Below, one piece after another: positions 26,662 to 36,694 of a stretch of DNA of 64,000 bases; the stretch's first letter is position 1, and each line of letters opens with the position of its first letter. The DNA comes from Punctularia strigosozonata HHB-11173 SS5 (lineage: Eukaryota > Basidiomycota > Agaricomycetes > Corticiales > Punctulariaceae). Location: assembly GCF_000264995.1 (NCBI RefSeq), contig NW_006767436.1:1328800-1392799 (forward strand), given 5' to 3'. The position numbers and the translations under genes are program-made. A model generated the notes under the pieces. The model worked only from the letters and a program-made list of their open reading frames with translations, was not told the origin of the DNA and did not search any database.

Positions 26662-29600
26662 TTAAAAGCCTTCATCGCCTTCCTCACCCGGAGCTAGATG
26701 TTGTGCTGCTTCTGCTGCGGAGACATGCCTTCGCACATCCTCCAACGTTCCATCGTCTTCCGAAGAGCTATCATCGTTCCACTGTTCTTCGGGTGGGCTC
26801 CTATTGCCGTTGACTGGCGTCGCGCGTTCCTTGCCCTTGCCCTTGACTGAGGAGAAGGGGGAAAACGAAGGGAACGACGTGGTCCGCAGACGACGCAACA
26901 GAGTGCCGCCAGCAGGCGGCGTAGAAGGCCGAGGTGCAGGAGCTGTTACGCCTTCTGGAGGAGGATCTGGAGTCGGTGCATTCGCTGCTTTGTGTGCAGC
27001 AGCACTCCCAAAGCCGTTTTCATTCTCTCTGCTATGGGGACTGCTGAAGAGCCCAGCGACAGCCTTCCGCCTAGTAACATTCCTGCCGTTCGGGGCCGGA
27101 TCCCGGACTTCATCGACCGACTGCTTGCCGTTGGGAAGAAAAGGTGCAACACTGTGTGTGTGGGCCAGCTTTCGTAGGAGCCTGGTGCTTTTGTAGTAAT
27201 GCTCGGCTCCTTTTGCCAATTCAGCCTCTGCATCTGTATCCAGAGATAGTGGCGGTTCCTTCATCGGTATGGCTGACAATGCTTCGGCGGAGAGCATCTC
27301 AGGCGTCTGGTCGACCCGAGTCGAGGATTCAGGAGTTGCACGATCCCGAGCCTGCGCCGATCTGCGCACTGCTTGCCTGCCCAAGTATATCTGCTTTTCC
27401 AGCCGGTATCGGTTTTCAATCATATGGAGCTGTCCATGCATCAGTAAACATACGACATATGCACACGTAGCATTACCTTGGGCCATGTCACAGCCTCGCC
27501 TTGAGCCATCATTCTCTTCAAGTTCACCGGGTCGGGGTCGCTGAGAATTCTGAAAAAGTCCTGAAATGCACGTCAGGCGTGCTCCTGAACAAGTTTATAT
27601 ACCGACTGTGAATCGAGCTCTTGGCCATATGCTACAATCAAAACAATGAGCGTCACCGAGTTGCAGCATTGATGGAAAGCCAACTCACGTCACTGTCCCA
27701 TCAAAGCGTTGGAGGAACACACTTGACCAATCCTGCCCTAGTAACTGCGGCAAGAGCTCCAAATCTCGGATAACCTGCGTAAGGCATGAGAGGCGATAAC
27801 GTGTGCGCTCCTTACGGACGCACCTTAAAGTTCTTCGTCAATTCGAGTTTCAGCCACTGTTCTGCTGCGGATAGCAAGTAATTTCCGCGCCAGCCTATCA
27901 ACGAAGAACAGTGTTGGATTGTGTGTGTCGTTCAAGCGAATGGCCGCCGACCTTTTCCTTTTCCATGAGCCACGGGTTTGCCAGCTGAACCTCGAGGGGC
28001 GAAGAAGAAGAGGTGCACATGAGGATTGACTTGCGAAACTACGGGATGAGTCACTGGATTGATGGTCCGTGTAAAAGACCGTATCATCGACAGGGTGATT
28101 TGCGTGCTGACCGTTGAAGTATAGATTCAGAGCTTGGAGGGGTATGTCCACTCTGAACACGGCTTGAATGATCGACAATGGCGCAATGCATAGGAGACTA
28201 TACCTTAACGATCCGTCCTTAAACTTACTGCCCCAGTTCCATGGCACGATACGCCCATCCTTCAGCTTCTGCATGATAACGACGGGGTTCAATATCCCTG
28301 GAACGGCTGCGGAGGCAAGCAACGCGCTCCAGATCACAGTGTCCGGGGTGGTAAGATAGTTCAGCAACTTCGTAGGACTGAGAGAGATGAGGAACTCAGT
28401 GGAATGCTAGGAAAATTAATCACGTCTACGCACGAATGTCGATCCGCAGGAACAACCGAAATGTTCAATACCCTTCCTGTCCGCATATACGCTTCCTTGA
28501 AAGTCATGGAACCTCTTGTGAAGAACGAGCACTGCCGCGCCCAGTGAATGGCGTCAAAGCGGGCACCCGTCTGCCACAGGCGTTTGGCCCACACGCCAAA
28601 AGGCTCGGAGAACGCCGTAAGCTTGACGGCAAGTTCCGGACGAAGAAGCGCCCTCAGTTCGTCGTCTGTACGAGTGCAAACCATAGCCGCCACCACACCA
28701 CCAGCTGAAGTACCCGTTATGACCCTCGGCAAGAGGTCGGCGTCAAGAAAAGCTTTGACCACTCCAAAGTGATCTACCAGAAGGCCGATAAGCAGCGAAT
28801 ACACGATGAGACGGATGGACCACGTACAATATCCAAAGCTAGCACCGCCCGACAGACAAAGGGCACTGGTGCCTAGGTTAGTGTTGGCGCTCTTGAAGAA
28901 ACGTCGTTTTTCATCGTTGGAAAGATCCTTTGACTCTCGGATGTAGGCAAGCGCGCGTTCTTGTTCATCGATATAGGATTCGACAAGGTTTTTGGTGCCG
29001 TAGAACGTTTCACTGTATAGTCTAAAAGTTGATCCAGGTTATTGGTCAACGCCAAAGCTGTCGACGATCAGGGCATACCTTGCGGACTCGACACCAGCGA
29101 AGTTTGTCCGGATCGATGTCTCTAAAACCCCTAGCACGCCGCGGACGTCATTCTTCTCGCGCAATGTCCTTAGGGATCGTCGAACCTGGTGGTATATAAG
29201 ATGGTTCTTGAATTGACGTTGTCTCTGAAATTGGTAAACCATTACGCACCTTGCGAACAAGTCTCCAGTCATAATAGGGATCCTCGTCGACGGCTTTCCA
29301 CTCGTCGAACTCCAGATATTCGTCGAGGGCAGCAGCAGCAGCTTTCCATTCCTATGGCAGGTGTAGGGTCACCGAACTACGCCTCAATGCGACATGCGCC
29401 TGAATACGTACCTCATAGGTTCGTGCCGCCCTAAGCTGCTTTCGGAGTTGCCCCTTCCGTCCGCGCCCTAAGCAGTATTCATCTTGAGTCGCTGTCCTCG
29501 TTCGCCAGACCAAGTTCAAGACACACATGCGGTGAACCACTCCTTGGTGTTGACTAGTTGGCGAATGAGCACGTAGAAGCCGAATTCGATGGCAATCAAG

Positions 29601-30111
29601 GTAAATATGAATCCCTTCGTGAAAGACCCCAGTCAACTTCCACTTCTGGCAGATTGCCGCGAGTATAGACGCACCAGCAAGGGCCATCGAAGCAATATAT
29701 ATAGCCACTCCTGCCTTTTTTCATGCCCTCGACCCTTCCTCCTCCGCCGGTCCCTGTATTAGGGGCATGAACATAGGGAAGTCCGCCGCAAACGGCACGC
29801 ATACCGTTTGGAGACTCGCTGGTTGATGGGTGCAAAGTCGCTCAAAGCAGAGACCTTTCGAACCCGGTGCGTTGTAGCAGACAATGCAGGAGAGTTAGGC
29901 GGTTGCGACTGTATCTCATCATTGTCGTTGATATAGACATCGTTGCGGAGGGCGTCTTCAAATGCTTGGATGTGGCTGTCATTGACCGAAATGTCAATCT
30001 TTTGGACATAAAGCGCAAAACACTATGCATTGTCCATTCGACGCACGCTTCGTCAACGTAATTTGCGGTAACTTCCTTGTGAAAAGTCGAATCGTCGGAT
30101 GAGAGATCCAT
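26662..30111 (-). CDS. Patatin-like triacylglycerol lipase (Tgl3/4/5, DUF3336 type)
   Basis: This is a lipid-droplet triacylglycerol lipase of the patatin fold. The minus-strand start MDLSSDDSTFHKE (30111) splices into CFALYVQKIDISVNDSHIQ. A membrane-associated segment with a hydrophobic helix (FIFTLIAIEFGFYVLIRQ, about 29555-29610) follows, then the DUF3336 region (DPYYDWRLVRK, VRRSLRTLREKNDVRGVL). The oxyanion loop SGGASFGYYHFG is split by an intron near 28815. The nucleophile elbow GTSAGG is at about 28705-28722 and the catalytic Asp lies in KFKDGSL at about 28208-28228. Downstream pieces RDLELLPQLL, DFFRILSDPDPVNLKRMM and MIENRYRLEKQIYLG match the helical end of the family. A long disordered tail with phosphosite-like Ser/Pro stretches ends at 26662. 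Many short introns are present; exon borders at 29620-29830 are not resolved. Confidence 0.86.
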
Positions 30112-31170
30112 GCAGCTGCACTAGCGACGCAACGCCGAGGCACTCCGCCGGACGCCCAGCGTGATGATCACGTGCCGGCGCGTCTCATTTGGTCCGCGTT
30201 GTCTCACGTTGGCAATGCAAACCACGACCTTGTTCCTGCAAGCTCAGAACGCTGGTCCGCTCGATCGCTGGCAATACGAATATTCGTGTCTGTTGAACTT
30301 AAGGCAGCGGCCAGGCTATAATTGGGTGCCGGTCTGATGATCTTTCGACCATTGCTTTGGGTCGCCCTTTTTGTTGCTCATGGGGAAGCCAGCAGAATTC
30401 AAAGCTGGCCATGCCGCGCATAGAACCTTTGGTTCTTGTCTCCATCTGGCCAAAATCACCGCTTCTCGCGTTTCCGGGGTGAATAACGATTATGCAGCGG
30501 TGCAGTATCCAACTGCAGTACTTAGCGTCGACGTCGACATCACAAATGACTGACGGGGCCGAGTCGCACATAGCGACCGGGATAAAGGGTTCAGCTGGAG
30601 CCTGACGGCGGCCAACGGGGCGAAGAGCGTGACCAAAGGGCAGTGGGGTTGCACTGCTGTGTCGAAGATGACGACATCCTGGCTATCGCGAAGACGATTT
30701 CAACCAGGCTAATCCCACTCAATCCAGTGACCGCAGCGAGACTGTTGCCTGTAGCAGTGTAGGTCGCTTCCATAGGCACCTTCTTGGTGAGATCATCTCG
30801 CGCTCGCGGTATCGGCTCTCATCCAGAACCCCTTTCCTCAGAGCAACGCACAGCAGCGCACAGCTCTACCGTCTTCAGCGATCGCCGAGTATGACAGGTA
30901 CCTGTGCCATCAAGCCCCTCTGTGCATACATGATACCGCAGCCCGCGAGCTCGCTATTCCCAGCTTTATCGGGATCCATCCTGGATCCATCATATTATCC
31001 AGCTCGATCAAGCAGGTGCTCCCATCTTGGACTAATTATAGCCTCCAGCTGGTGACGTTGTGGCTGGTCGTTATCCAGAACACTATATAAACCCCTTCGG
31101 ATCCCATCATTGCCTTAGACTCGTCTCATCTCACACTCACACCCTCATCCACTTACTACACGTTTAAATC
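30112..31170. promoter_or_regulatory. 1.06-kb divergent promoter region, lipase / CipC-like gene
   Basis: This is one of the longest gaps outside the rearranged zone. It has only short, unconvincing open frames. A good TATA box (TATATAA, 31084-31090) lies 81 bp before the CipC-like start, followed by CCCCT (31092-31096), the stress-response element core, and a CT/CA-rich leader (CTCACACTCACACCCTCATC). A near-perfect direct repeat GGATCCATCCTGGATCCATC lies at about 30970-30990. Confidence 0.55.
31084..31090 (+). promoter_or_regulatory. TATA box of the CipC-like gene
   Basis: TATATAA lies 81 bp before the ATG in a position usual for highly expressed or inducible fungal genes. Confidence 0.6.
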
Positions 31171-31662
31171 ATGGGTTGGTTCGGATCCGCCGACAGCAGC
31201 ACCGACCAGGCTGCCGCCTATGACCAGGTATGCTGAGCATCCCATATAAACGATCTAAGGTTGATCTAATCATATCGCTACGCCGACAGGTCACCAACGC
31301 CCCTCACAAGGCTGAGCTCTCTCACGAGCTCATCTCCGGCGCCGCTGCCTACGAGGTAAGACCTGTTATGGCTATCAGTAGTTCCCTGTATTGACAATCC
31401 GTATAGGCCGCCAAGGCATACGAGAAACACTGCAGGGAGAACGGGAAGCCCGCGTCCCACGCTGAAGCCGTTGAGATCTTCTCTGGTATCGCAGGTGCCT
31501 TCGTTGACCGTATGGTCGAGACCAAGGGCGTAAGTACTTGGCGTACCTTCTCACTATAGTCGGTGACTCATCGGCGTCATGCAGCTCGACTTCATCGACA
31601 AGGAGAAGGCGAAGCGCCAGGCTGTCCAGCAGATCGATGGTGGCCTCCGCGAGGAATACTAA
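31171..31662 (+). CDS. CipC-like antibiotic-response protein (DUF3759)
   Basis: This is a 107-residue cytoplasmic protein in four exons (31171-31227, 31290-31355, 31407-31529, 31585-31662), all spliced with GT-AG borders and adding to 324 nt. The sequence MGWFGSADSSTDQAAAYDQ, HKAELSHELISGAAAYEAAK, KAYEKHCRENGKPASHAEA, GIAGAFVDRMVETKG, LDFIDKEKAKRQAVQQ matches the CipC family. That family was first described as concanamycin-induced in Aspergillus and is common among abundant stress- or interaction-induced proteins of basidiomycetes. The biochemical role is unknown. Its strong TATA box and long upstream region suggest regulated expression. Confidence 0.9.
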
Positions 31663-32004
31663 ATGTGTGGATATTGCAATCGAATGTAACCATATATACA
31701 TAACTCTGAACATACCTCCGTATATAAATCGCCGTGAACTGCTCAATCTATGGGCAACTCGAGCCTGCACACCGAGTTCATCCGGGAGCGCAACAGGTGG
31801 TGGTGCGCGCTTTGATATGAGGAAATGTGCAACACTGGTACCGGTGTTAACGCGCAGATGCTATAATGTCCAGCGGATTTAGGTACAGATTACCCAATGA
31901 GAGGCAGTAATACATCCAACGTCTATGAGAAATAGTACTACATGGAAACAACGCTCCGGACTACGGGGTGGAAACATGCAATTCTTTGCCGCCTTTGTTC
32001 ACTG
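31663..32004. other. Convergent 3' intergenic region, CipC-like gene / ORC4
   Basis: These 342 bp hold the two 3' ends. The stretch after the CipC-like stop is AT-rich (ATGTAACCATATATACATAA at about 31686) and probably contains its polyadenylation signals. No other gene is visible. Confidence 0.4.
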
Positions 32005-34906
32005 CTAACGCACTTCACCAGCTTTCGCCAACCATTTCCTCAGGTTGATTTGCCCTTGACGCTCAACTGCACGTTTCACATCGTCCCTATCAACCGCGCA
32101 ACGGTATTTGACGAACTCTCTTAAGATTGAGGCGTTTGGCCCAGCAATCGGGACAAAGACGGCGGTTGACACGAGGTGCTCGAAGGCCTAACAAAAGCAT
32201 GAGCATTCACCACATAAAGCATCACAAGACGATCGGAAGAATGGCACTTTTAAGAAAATTATCGATAGGGTACACTCACTGAAGCAAGCACTTCTCGTGT
32301 GCACTTCACCATCCCAATACCGCCTCCGGCAACTGTCACAGGAGCACTGAGGCTAGCCCGTACCTGGTCCTTGAATAGCTCGTGTAGCATTTCAAACGTC
32401 ATGATATCATGACCAGATGTCTGCGTATGTACGGCCGCGATGAGCAAGCAGATAGCCGGGTATGGCAAGGCTGCAGTGATGCAGCAATGTTAACCGCGAA
32501 GAGAGGAGAGGTTCTTCATGGACTCACCATGCAGAGACTGGAATTTGGTCGGACATCGTTGCAGTTCAAGTGCAGCTACCAAATTACTCAAGCTCGGAAA
32601 CGGCTCGGTGGGTTTCAATCTCAACACAAGGTTCATCTGCAATGACTCCGTTAGGTATATATATGCTAGGCATTGGGAAAGCTTACTTACCAGCACACGG
32701 TTCAGCATCCGTACGTCCCGCGTTAAAGCGTACATCTCCTCGAGAACACCTTGAACCTTCTTATCGTCGAGGAAGATTTGCACCATCCGCACCCAAGTGT
32801 CAGACCAAGTCTCGTCCTCGTCGCTATCTTGCACCTCTTGTACGCCAGCGGGCTCCACAGTTAGTATTTGCCTCATTATACACAACCACCGGTGTTTTGT
32901 GTTAGGGCCGGCGGTTCTGATCATCCTGCCACTAAAACGACTTTTGACGCGCTTCTCCAATAAGTTGATCGTGTCGACTCTCGTGGTCACACCGACGACC
33001 GCGAGCCCGCCACTAGCTCTCTGAGTCGGATGGCTACTACCAGCGGGTACCTGCGTTGCTTCCGGCTCATTGGTCCACTGAGATCCAGCATAGCTCGCCT
33101 GTACGGTATCCAAGAGGCAGTAGAGCAAACTCTGTCTCGGGTGCATGGCGAAGAGGTCAAAAGCATCAATCACCACGATCACTGGTCTTTGAAGCGTTGG
33201 CAAGACACCAATGAGGGCGGGAAGGTGAGCTGAGGGCGGAAGGGTGATGTTCGGCCCGAGTTGCGCGTCGGGATCCTCGATAGGCTCCTCGTCGCCGTCA
33301 CCGCTCGTCAGGTATTCGTCAAAGGTGACCTCTCGAACCTCTTGTGCCAACTGCCACGCAATCTCACGCATAGCCAACCGATCATTGTTCTGTGCGTGCC
33401 CGGATAAACGGATGATGATAGGCCGCTTGTCATCAGCCCTGGCTGGGTCCACCTCATGCGTTGAGAATTCAGAAAGAATACGATCCAGAAGCTGCCTCAG
33501 TTGTTTCAGATAGGTAACGAAGCACATCAAGAACGAGACCAAGGATAACCGACCTTGGTCTTCCCGCTTCCTCTCGGGCCCACCAACATGCAGCTATTAC
33601 CCTCTCCTCGCTCAACGGTACCTTGGAGCAGATTGCGCAAGTCTTCATGGGCTTGAACATTCGCAGGCTCCGGGGTTTCGTCGTCTTCTTCATCGTCATC
33701 CTCGTTCATATGCGATGACTCAAGCATAAGTGCGAGCGGATCCCTGAGAGCCGCGAGAACTGCCTTCTTCTGTGCATTGAGACACGGAACAAGTTCTGGA
33801 GGCAGGGGGCGCTGTTGGCGAGCAGGTGACTTCGAGGGGGAGGATCTAGTAGGCGACGAGGGTGGGGCTTGAGGATGCTTCGTGGGCGTTTTGAAGGGGG
33901 ATGCGGTGCGAGACTTCGAAGGAGTAGCTGCTGGTGTTTCGAGCATATCACTGGTCGAAGGGAGCGGAGTTTTCGGGAATGTCCTTCTACTCTTGTCCTT
34001 TCGAGGCGTTCGCGGAGCCAGATCGGCACCGGAGCCATGCTCGGCAAAGTTGATTACAGGTTTTGGTTTCGAGCTCTCGCCTTTCTTTGTCGACGCCCTC
34101 ACAACCTTCGGTGACTCTGGTGTGGGCAGGCGATCATTAGACTTCCTCTCTCCTGGTGGCGCTTGAGCGGTCTGTCGTAAGGGAGGGAGTGCTAAGGGGT
34201 CGTCGGTATCTGCTTCTTCCACCGACTCATCGAGAGTCTGGTCCTCTCGTTGCGACCTGTCTTTGTTGGGACGTGTTGAAGTGCTAGCGACAGGAAGAGT
34301 CGTGGACTTGATTCGCGGGGCCCGTGGTGTGGGCGCCGCAGAGACGGTGGGAGCGGGAGTGGGCAAGAGAAGGGAGCCGTCGTGGAGACGTGCACGTTTA
34401 GATGCCGAGGTATAAGTGCGGATGGGGCGCTTTGAGGGTGATGTTCCAGGATCGATGCCAACAGGCGTCGACAGATGGGATATTCGAGGCACTAGAACCG
34501 AGTCAATGACCATGCGCGGTGTAGGGGAAGAAGATCGCAAGGCTTTGGGGGTGGATCTGGCTATCGTGATGTTCAATTCGTCGGTGCTTTCGGTAGATTT
34601 GCGTCGGCGTCGGCGTGTAGTAGGAACATCGTTCGGCTCGTGGTGGTCTCCGTCTGATTCATGACTGTCCGCCTTCTGCGAGGCATTATTAGCGAGAGAT
34701 TTCTTGGTGCGAGGGCCTCTTTCGATGGCAGAAGCATTCGCAAGGAGTGCTGCAGGGGCTTTCGACGGAGATCGTGGCCGTTTGGACTCCTTTGCGACGG
34801 TTTCGGATGTCTGTGTTGCACCCGAAGAGCGTATGTTACTCCGCGTCTGCCGTTTATTTGCTGGCTCAGTTCCGGTCTGAGTTGTTGCTTTACGCTTTGG
34901 AGGCAT
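32005..34906 (-). CDS. ORC4: Origin recognition complex subunit 4
   Basis: ORC4 is an AAA+ subunit of the complex that marks replication origins. The minus-strand start MPPKRKATTQTGTEPANKRQ (34904-34906) opens an exceptionally long disordered, basic, Ser/Thr/Pro-rich arm of about 400 residues, with many SP/TP sites (TPRTPRKDKS-type). The AAA+ core then begins: AQKKAVLAALRDPLALML, Walker A GPRGSGKTK (about 33555), FSTHEVDP, IIIRLSGHAQNNDRLAMREI, Walker B VIVVIDAFDLFA (about 33170), VVGVTTRVDTINLLEKRVKSRFSGR. The winged-helix end follows through several short introns (MTFEMLHELFKDQVRASLS; AFEHLVSTAVFVPIAGPN), stop at 32005-32007. The region 33469-33565 contains an intron. No RGRP AT-hook core like those of fission yeast Orc4 is visible in the arm. 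Confidence 0.93.
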
Positions 34907-35077
34907 GTTGGGGGTGTGGAGTAGAAGCGACGAGGCGTCGCTCCAGGAGAGCTCACACCCAGTGAACACGACCTGTCACAGCCCGTCACATTGCGTTCCT
35001 TCAATCACGTGACCGTGATAGGCGCGCGCACCTAATCCCCTTCCTATTCCTGGTGTCAGTGTCTCTGTTTATGCGAT

Positions 35078-36275
35078 TTACATTATCCCTTCGCTCCGCA
35101 AGATACCGATGACATGTACAGCCGAGTGTTTATCACGATCTATCCCAGTCCAGTCGCCTTTCTTTGCAGTGGGCCAGTGATCATCACCGTATGCGAAAAC
35201 GTCATCATCGGGGTCCCTCGAGTCGTTCGTTACTGCGCCGTAGAATAAGTTAGACACTCTTCGGATCGATCCGCAAGCGCTCACCATGACGAGCCTCGCG
35301 TTCAGCGGCGTCCCCCTCAGAACACCATAACATCTCCTCCAACTGGGCACCACTGATGGTGACAGCAACGGTCTTCGCATCCTGTACGTTCGGAAGGATG
35401 TTCAGGAGTAGATCAGTCACCAGTCGCGAGGTACCATCTGGCGTCTTAAAGGAGGTGATTGTAGGTAAGGGTAGATATTCAGCCTTGAAAACTCATTAGT
35501 CGATCGCGAATCGTCGATGTCATCAGTGAAGGTTACACAACCCACCTCTAACAGCATGCCCTTCAGCGCGCCCCCCGCAAGAATCACATGCCCTGCTCTC
35601 ACAAGCCAGTCCGTGCCAATCTTATATATGGCGCCTTCTACCGTCACTTGCTGACCCTGGGCAACTCGCTGGGCAGGTTGATTCCTGTTAGGCGGAGCTC
35701 CGGACTGCCGGACTGGTTTCCAGTGCGCTCCCAGTTGATCAATGAGCTCTTCCAACGCTCCCGGAGGGCTCAAAGTTACAAATGTGGACCGATAGTGGGG
35801 TGGCCCAATGAACGGCTGATGATGCGCGGCGTGTGTGTGCCCGTGTTCAGACGACTGCGTCGCTTGAGCCTGTGCTTGCGTGTGCGCTTGAGCGGCCGCT
35901 GCGACTTCTGAGTGGTACGGAGCGGCGAGGTCCTCAAGCAGTACGAACACGTTGTCATTCATGGTGAGGGCCCACATGGATCGTTCCGGGAAAGCGGATG
36001 TACCAGCACTCTGCGACGCATTCACTGCCGCACCAGTGGCTGACCGGTAGGATCGTACTGATATTTGCCACCGACCTACCGGGGTACCCTGCATCAGCAT
36101 TAGTCGGTACGGCTACCTCGGGTCTCAAGTACGAACCTGGTGGTTATGGACGATATTTTCATGGATGAGCTCAAGGCCCGATGTAGGTGCGTTGATCCAC
36201 CTTGCCAACCTATGCTGTGGGTCAACAGACTTCATATGAGTGGATAGGACGAGTACTACACCCTGTGAACCCCAT
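35078..36275 (-). CDS. MED20: Mediator subunit 20
   Basis: Med20 belongs to the head module of Mediator. The first exon is tiny: MGFTG (start codon 36273-36275), spliced over a roughly 50-nt intron to LARWINAPTSGLELIHENIV, the typical Med20 opening. The body reads RWQISVRSYRSATG, MWALTMNDNVFVLLED, an Ala/Gln/His-rich insert (about 35790-35900), PHYRSTFVTLSPPGALEELI, VEGAIYKIGTDWLVRAG, GALKGMLLEV, then TPDGTSRLVTDLLLNIL and an acidic tail ending RDKHSAVHVIGILRSEGIM, stop at 35078. Introns lie near 36095-36135, 35470-35545 and 35235-35285. It sits just upstream of ORC4 on the same strand with 171 bp between them. Confidence 0.88.
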
Positions 36276-36694
36276 CTCGGTGGGAGATCGAAGGGAACGA
36301 AAGACAGGTGGTGGCGATGATGGCGTTCCCCCCTCGTTTCCCCTCTTTGCTGTGCTCAACTGCATGGGGTTGCCATCACACGATCTTGCTAAACATCCAG
36401 TAAATCTGATGGCTGTATAAATCCGCCAAGCAGGCAAAAACAACCTCTGAGTCCAGCGCAACCGACAACACGTCCTCACATGGTTATGGACGAGGCTGTC
36501 CATCACAGATCGGCTCGTCATTCCATCCATCCCCTTTTATCGCGTCCCGCGTTACGGTGCTCGGGTTTGGGCTCTCGCTTCTTCTTCTAATGCTTGGCTC
36601 CTGAGCTGGACTCTTCCTTACTGCTCGTCTTCTTTGAAGCATCGCCAGATTCGTTTTCTCATAGGCACCTTGAAGGTACCGGCCCCTGGTGGGC
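36276..36694. promoter_or_regulatory. Divergent region, MED20 / polytopic membrane protein
   Basis: This 419-bp gap lies between two genes pointing away from each other. A TATA-like element (CTGTATAAATC, about 36412-36422) lies on the plus strand, about 280 bp before the assumed start. No other feature is clear. Confidence 0.4.

Noticed and set aside
25500-30111. A single gene covering both the PUB domain and the lipase
   Set aside because: The lipase frame ends at 26662 after a disordered tail, and the PUB protein has its own N-terminal part; two adjacent genes on the same strand fit better.
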